DNA of 64,000 bases from Acorus gramineus (Eukaryota; Streptophyta; Magnoliopsida; Acorales; Acoraceae), in the NCBI GenBank assembly GCA_030737835.1, contig CM060847.1:2026977-2090976 (forward strand), in the 5' to 3' direction. The notes beneath the pieces are model-generated. The model was not told the origin of the DNA, did not search any database, and worked only from the letters and a program-made list of their open reading frames with translations. This document shows positions 57,743 to 64,000 of this stretch, one piece after another (the first letter of the stretch is position 1; every line of letters starts with the position of its first letter). Both the position numbers and the translations under genes were made by a program.

Positions 57743-59066
57743 GCCATGGGTTGGGCTGGGCTTGGCTGGGTTTGGTGTAGTTGGGGCTTTTTTGGGCAGG
57801 ACTTAGACCATCTCTAGCTTTTATTTAAATATATATCTAAATTTCATTTAAAAATTGAGTAAAAACTTGATTTGATATTATGTGTCTTCAACCATCGCTT
57901 TGTATTTTACTCAAATATTTTTAAAAAATTATATCTTCTTTTAATTATTTCCTATAAACATTTTTAAAGTCTTTCCCCAAACATTTTTACTATTCAATTT
58001 ATCTTTCCTTTAAGATATTTAAATTTAAAATTATAATCATCCAATTTTTTGAAAAATATAAAAAATATTTTTTTTTTATTGGAGTGAAAATAAGATATCA
58101 AAAAACAAAGATAAATACTTAAGAAAGAAGATCACTTTTTTTTTTTTTTTTGAGGTTCAAGAGATGGTAAAAATTTTGGGAGATGGGAAAACATCTAATA
58201 TAATTCAACTAAAGGTAGAGTTGAAGGGAAAAAAACGCTACATTGGAAGAAAATGTAGAGATAAAGGAAAAAAATATGTTAAAAATTTAGGTAAAGATTT
58301 GAGTCTCCTTTGATTTGGGTAAAGATTTGAGCAAAAACTTAATTTGGTATAGGTAAATGGTTGGAGATAATTTTGAGTGACTTTTATTCAAATTTAAATT
58401 TAAATAAATGTTTGAGTATAGGATTGAATATGTTTTTACCCTTAAGTTTAGGGGGAGACTGGGCCTGCTGTCTGAGCCCGTCCTTAGGACGAATCGAGTT
58501 TGCTTAATTTCTATTGAGTTATGTTATATCAGTCATTTTTACAATCACGAATATCGTTGTTCTATATGTCTTGTTAGTCTTCTCCTCGTTAAATTTTTTC
58601 ACATTCTTAATAAATAATATCATTTAATTCATTTGAATACATATTTCATATTTTATAAAACTGCATTCATTTTTAAATGAGGTATATAATTCTTTTTTAA
58701 AAAAAATATTTGCGGTCTACGTTTTAAACTCTAAAATAAAGGAACTATAACATTTTTCATTTGCATAACATCTTTCATGTCTTTTAAATTATTGATTTGA
58801 GGTAGAATTATTATATGATTCTTTCTAAAAGACATTATGTAAAATATTTAAGGTTGTACATGGTGTTTTCTTATGCAAATATGCCACAACACAAAAAATA
58901 AACTTAGCAAAAAGCATAAGAGGTTCTAGGTGGGCCTTGGGCCTGGGGCAGGACCAGGCTCATTTGGGTGGGCTCTTACAGGATTCGGTTTCTGGCTAGG
59001 TCTGGCAATATATTGGGCCTGGTCTGGTTCAGGCTGGGCTTAAGTCCACAAGTTGGATGGCCAACC
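57743..59066. mobile_element. Possible hAT-like element with GGGC-rich ends
   Basis: The left edge (GGGTTGGGCTGGGCTTGGCT, 57749) and right edge (58920-59045, many GGGCCTGG or GGGCTT units) are G-rich, while the middle is AT-rich. The left G-rich edge is followed by GACCATCTCTAGC, and TTGGAGATAATTTTGAGTGA occurs near 58360, hinting at another MITE inside. Ends and target duplication are not established. Confidence 0.3.
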
Positions 59067-59332
59067 CTATTTGCAATTTTGCATATATCAAATCTTGTTG
59101 CACATGCGCCACGTGTCCAAGATCCACCATCCGATCAATCGACGTCCACCGTCTGATCGACCAGCAATTCACACATACACCACCCTCGGCCCACAGGCAT
59201 CCGACGACTGGATGAATCCCAAGTCAGATTGAGACCAAATTCCAATAATGTAAGATTTTAGGCAATCATAATCTCATAGATCACAGGATCTCTCCCCATC
59301 CGACGGATCAGAGAGAGACTGGCTGTCGATCC
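59067..59332. other. Intergenic, moderate GC
   Basis: Contains GCCACGTGTCC near 59108, a G-box/ABRE-like core, and CT-rich stretches before the open frame at 59333. It might be a promoter, but no confirmed gene follows. Confidence 0.3.
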
Positions 59333-59626
59333 ATGGGGATGGACGATCTATCTATTGAGGTACGTGAAAAACTCTTTTTTTTTAGAAAACCCTATACAGA
59401 ATATTCGGCTAACTTTGGCATCGGAGGGCCTTTTCGCAGATCACTCCCACCCCATCCATCGACGTTCGAGGTCTCAGCAAGCCAGCGATCATCATCATCC
59501 AGTCGGACGAGGAGCGGAGTGGACGAATCTCTCTACTCAAAACCGGTTAAGCCGATTGTGTCCCTTCCAATAATTAAGCTTGAAAACCTTCCAAATAAAC
59601 ACAACAAAATAAAACTGCAAGAGTAG
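59333..59626 (+). CDS. Unrecognised open frame, 97 codons
   Basis: Starts MGMDDLSIEVREKL, then Ser/Arg-rich (SQRSSSSSRTRSG). I recognise no domain. GTACGTG after MGMDDLSIE is a good donor, so only the first nine residues may be coding, as exon 1 of a gene whose remainder is missing or unrecognised. GC is higher than the flanks. It may be a gene remnant; treat as doubtful. Confidence 0.2.
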   Translation: MGMDDLSIEVREKLFFFRKPYTEYSANFGIGGPFRRSLPPHPSTFEVSASQRSSSSSRTRSGVDESLYSKPVKPIVSLPIIKLENLPNKHNKIKLQE

Positions 59627-62225
59627 TTGGATTTTATCTTCCAGCGACTAATCTTCTTTCAAAAATCAAAATCTCTTTAAATACACATCTGAAGCTCAAA
59701 TTTGAATTAGAGGCTTTTAACATACCAATTTCTCAACATATATTCGGTGGATCTCAAAATGATAAACATAAACCTGATTAACACACTCTCCTATCACACT
59801 TAATCACTCACCGCACAATACATAACCAATTTGATAGCCTTAATCACCCTCTAATTAAATCATCATGACTTCTAATCAAACCCAAGTCTATTTATAGTGC
59901 AAGTCTTGCATCTCAAGCCCCCTAAACCAAATCTATTCATTTTGGCATCACTAGAGATGAAAAATCTAAATAATTTGTGTTTTATTACCCGGTGGTACTA
60001 CAAAAAAAATATTCAAATCCGGTATTGACATGTAACTTTATTTATTTATTTATTTTTTTTAAATCAGTAGACGGTGTCATCTTTGATATTATATGAAAAA
60101 TTACAAATAGAGCAATATATGCAAATAAATATAACATGAAAATAGACTCTCCCTCCTATGATAAAGCAAGCAGATCATGGAAGAAGAGTTTATCTTTCCT
60201 GACCCATTCTTCACTCCTCTAAACTCATCCCATGTTTCCTGAACTCCAGGTTTTTTACCCCACCAAAGTTATATTCCCTGACATGTCACTTTAATATCAC
60301 ACACACACACACACACAAATGTGACCGCTGGACCACCCTGATAATTAAATTTTTTGAATGGGCCTAGAAGAAATTTAAAGCGGGCCCCATATATTATTAT
60401 ATAAAAGAAACTTATACTTTTTTAATATTACACGCTACCAATATTATTAAGATGCATCATATAATATAATCATTTAAATTAAAATATTATGCAATATCAT
60501 TGCACTTAACAAAACAAAAAAAAAATTAAATTTAAAAATTAAAATATCTATTAGATTATAATTAGAGAGATTTAAGGAAAAGAAAAATTTTAAGCTAATT
60601 GGAGGAATATCATACCGATTGAGAAAATTTGTTGCGAGGGATTAATTAAAGTTACACTATACATTTTATTAAGTCTATTAATTATATGCCTCTGACCCTT
60701 ATTGAATGGGGGCTCTAAACAATTGCCTTGGTGGTATTGCTTCAGGGCCAACTCTGTTGACCAGTATTATTTTGTCACATTTGACATACATTGGTGTATT
60801 ATGAGTTCATTTAAACTCCAGTTTAGAATCGTATTTTATTTTTTAAAAGAAAATATCAATATTTATAATTTTTTTTTTTTTTTTTTTTTTGTACATAGGA
60901 CCAAGAGAGCTGGATTCCTTTCGGGGGGGAGAGAAGGTTGTCCTAACCACCACGCCGAGCTTGGGTTGAACTACAAAAACTAATGGTTGGTGGCCAAATG
61001 TGCATAACAGTTCCCCACCGACATCAGACACTCACCATGTTTTTGGTGTTAATATTTGCCCCCCCACGTTACATGCAAGCGTTGTGGTTGTTGAGATGAG
61101 TGGGTGACTGTTTATCAAAATGTGAGTGTTACACATTCAATCTATTTTATAATCTTATTTGCAATATAGAAAAAATGATATTTCAATCGCTTATACACTA
61201 TCATAATACAGTATATAATGTGATATCATATTATATATTATATTATCTCTGTATATGACATTTAGTTATTTTTTTTTAAAGAAAAAAATATATATTAATA
61301 TATCTCAGTGTATGTACTCTAATAGACGAGCGTATAGTATATTATTTTTAGACAAATCTATGAGGAGACTATATACAGTATTTGACATATCATTTTCAAT
61401 TTATTGTTAAGGAAATTTAAGGCCGTACCATAACTTATCTTTGCATGTGAGGAAAAATAATTTTATCTCAGACAAAAAAGCATCTATATGCTAATCATCT
61501 AAACAAATAAATGCATTTTTGTTGAGGTGACAGCCTCAGTATTGAATTTCATCATTGAGTGTTAAATACATGATAATTTTAAGTACACGTCAGTTTCTTA
61601 TTAAACTCACAAATACCGACATGATCCATCATTTATTAGATCTCTTGTGACTGTTCTTTAACTTGTCGTGCACTTTTTATGCTTATAATTTATAAATTAT
61701 GCATAGACACTGTGAAATTATGCATTTATGTCTCATTTTATAAAAAAATTTGAGCTGTAAGGTGTCGTAAATTCATTTGAACTGTGAACATGCATGTTTC
61801 TTTTAAGGTAAAAGAGTGTATATACAGGCACCCTGAAAAACAATTAGATTAGTTGGGCCCTTATTTTATATACGTTTCTTCTTCTTCTTATCCTTCTATA
61901 GTTCTATGTCTGCGCACCTCTTATTCGCGCAGTTCATATCACCGTCTACGTCGTGTTTCTTCTCTTTCTTCTCTGTCATTCGTTATGTTTCTCCATTACC
62001 ATTTACAACGTTATAGAAAGGCTCTTGGATGTTTTACCATCGGCGTTTGCAGTATTGTAGAAAAGTTTTAATCGTTTCTTCTTCTTCTTTATCTGCGCGC
62101 CCATTGGGGCCATCTCCACACCCATCTCTTGCGGCCACCGCCTGCCCATAGTTGCCCACAACCTCCGCCGTCGACTCATTATTGTGAAAACTCGAAATGT
62201 TTTACCCTTTAGAGTTTGAGAGAGA
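59627..62225. other. 2.6-kb intergenic stretch
   Basis: No gene recognised. It holds a (CA)n run (60298-60317) and a long T run near 60870. Around 62085-62175 a GC-richer patch lacks a usable frame. Confidence 0.5.
60298..60317. repeat. (CA)n microsatellite
   Basis: About ten uninterrupted CA units. Confidence 0.95.
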
Positions 62226-62226
62226 G

Positions 62227-62386
62227 TGTTAAATAGTCATTATTGTGACAATACTGAATTATTATTGCTTTTTTAGTTTTCCTATTATTTAGTTATTGTA
62301 TTTTAGAGTTTCCATTGTGCATCTATAAATTAAGCATTTGACTTCACTAATACAATAAGGAGAATTTTCTTTATTTATTATAACAT
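62227..62386 (+). mobile_element. Possible short LTR (solo or TRIM-like)
   Basis: Runs from TGTTAAATAG to TTATTATAACA, with TATAAATTAA at 62323 and AATACAATAAGG at 62350 laid out like a promoter and poly(A) signal. No target duplication, primer site or second copy seen. Confidence 0.25.
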
Positions 62387-64000
62387 TCATAAAACTTTTT
62401 GGTGATTAGATAACTAAAATTTTTGAATAATTTTTAAAAATAGCTATTAAAATTTTATTAAACAGTTATTGATAGAAACAATCCTAATAAAGGATCAAAG
62501 AAAAAAAAAATAGATAAACTTTAAAAAGAAATAACATATATAAATAAAAAAGAAATCCGGAAATAAAAGATTTTTTTTTATTTTATTCTGCCGCCCTCCA
62601 CATATGGGGGCCTAGAAGACTCTGCTTTGGTAACTTATATTGGAGCCGGCCTTGTCTGTAATATGCTCAGCTGAAGTAATGTGCCCATACACACACACAC
62701 TAGTTTAGTGTACGCGTTTTGCATGTAGTACTGAGTTTTATAAAAATTATATTAATGAAATGCGTAGTATGAGATGCATACTGTGTTAATGTGAGTGTAC
62801 GACATTAAAAATACATAGGACTAAAATCAGAATTAAAGAAGCACTATTATCTTTATTTTTTATAACATATGGGACTGAAATTAGAATTTAAAAAGTATTG
62901 TTACATTTTATTGTTATCTTTGTGTTGTTTTAAAAACCTAGCACTTTCACAAAATATATTATAGTTTATTAACCGAATGTTTATAAATTGGATTTACTAT
63001 ATCATTTTACTTAAGAAATAAAAAATAATTTTTTTATAGGGATCTCAGTGGCCTAAAAAATTATTAGTTGAAATTTCATGAAATGACATTGAAGTTTGGG
63101 AAGTGATGTTTTTAGATGAGAAATGTGGTTATAAATATGGAAATATGAATGAAGAACATGTTTATAGGGTATAGGGGCCTGTTTGTTGGGATAGATCTAC
63201 AAGCAATCCAAAAAAGGATAATAGTAGTTGATCTTTATGATGGACGTGATTATAAATATCAAGGATCTTTTTGTAACACATTTCTGTTAAAACGCTAGAA
63301 CCTAGCAGTTGATCTGCAAACATCTTAGAGCAAACACAATTCACTCAATTCTTGTGAAAAATGTTCAGTAAATGCATTTACGCATGTGTATTCATTTGTC
63401 CGATACGTGTTAGTAAAATTTTGAAAATACTCCAATTGGACGACTCATACCTGCCACGCTGCTTCATATAGAGTATAGATATAGAGATCAATTTAAATCT
63501 TTTTATCCGAAATCAAATTTTAGAGAGAGAGAGAGAGAGAAAGATACTCAAGAACAAGTGGATACACTTGGTGCATGAAATCAAAAGAATTTATAAAAAT
63601 TTACGAGATAATTAGTTTTATGATCATCAACGTAAATATGAAAATAAAAATTGAGACTGTAGTAGAAATTTACAATAAATAACTTTATGCGCTCAAATGA
63701 TGATACTAAAATATTTATTCTATAATTTTATAATTCAAATTTTATGAATTTGATACATAAAGATCCAAAATCAATTTTTAAAAAAAGATACAGAACAAAT
63801 TTTAAATTCAAAAGCAAGACATCGATCAATAATTTTATGGGCTCAAATGAGTTCGATTGCACTGTAAATTTCATATTTATTAAATGTGACTAAAATATTT
63901 ATATTTTATAATTTTATTGGTATCTTAATGGTCTTAATGGTTTGAAAAATCATTGAATGAAGCTTCATGAAATTTAAAGTCCGGGAAATCATGTTTTGAG
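62387..64000. other. AT-rich intergenic stretch to the window end
   Basis: No gene. A GA run at 63522-63542. GGGCTCAAATGA occurs near 63838 with GCGCTCAAATGATG near 63690, a weak repeat only. Confidence 0.5.

Noticed and set aside
61853-62071. 72-codon Ser/Tyr-rich frame
   Set aside because: Comes from a TTCTTCTTC-type low-complexity stretch; no homologue recognised.

Overview
The window is nuclear DNA from a flowering plant, most likely a eudicot. It is AT-rich, its genes are interrupted by GT-AG introns, the protein families are plant ones, and the spaces between genes are packed with small plant-type DNA transposons (Tourist/PIF-Harbinger-like and Mutator-like MITEs), a tRNA-derived SINE and a Copia-type LTR remnant. 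I cannot name the species. GC rises only over coding exons, most clearly BTB exon 1 and Lunapark exon 1.

Six protein genes and one tRNA gene can be supported. In order they are: a BTB/POZ protein on the minus strand (11 coding exons, 866 codons, 6271-12612); a TOG/ARM-repeat protein on the plus strand (5 exons, 304 codons, 19188-23143); the ER-shaping protein Lunapark on the minus strand (5 exons, 417 codons, 24762-29845); a single-exon F-box/DUF295 protein on the plus strand (40328-41536); tRNA-Glu(UUC) (45205-45278); the Sm-like protein LSM4 on the plus strand (7 exons, 147 codons, 45551-49770); and the HSP90 co-chaperone p23 on the minus strand (6 exons, 52168-57368). Exon joins were read by eye. 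Each was checked for splice dinucleotides and for codon phase across the junction, and all join in frame except p23, where an 11-base C tract leaves the reading frame one base short.

The genes are ordinary housekeeping or regulatory genes and are independent of each other; there is no operon-like or pathway cluster. BTB and TOG are divergent, TOG and Lunapark convergent, Lunapark and the F-box gene divergent, and LSM4 and p23 convergent.

The intergenic DNA carries most of the unusual structure. A 92-bp tandem repeat opens the window. Three dispersed copies of a ~110-bp repeat and a 285-bp Mutator-like MITE with a 9-bp target duplication lie upstream of BTB. TOG intron 2 holds a 274-bp tandem duplication and a decayed PIF/Harbinger-like element bracketed by duplicated copies of the real splice acceptor. 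Two MITEs of one family sit in tandem at 30.1-30.8 kb. A third copy of that family lies inside another hairpin MITE directly upstream of the F-box gene. I see no convincing new biological system; the best leads are the gene-structure oddities (GC-AG intron and ATG-only exon in LSM4, homopolymer frameshift in p23, decoy acceptor in TOG) and the nested MITE cluster.
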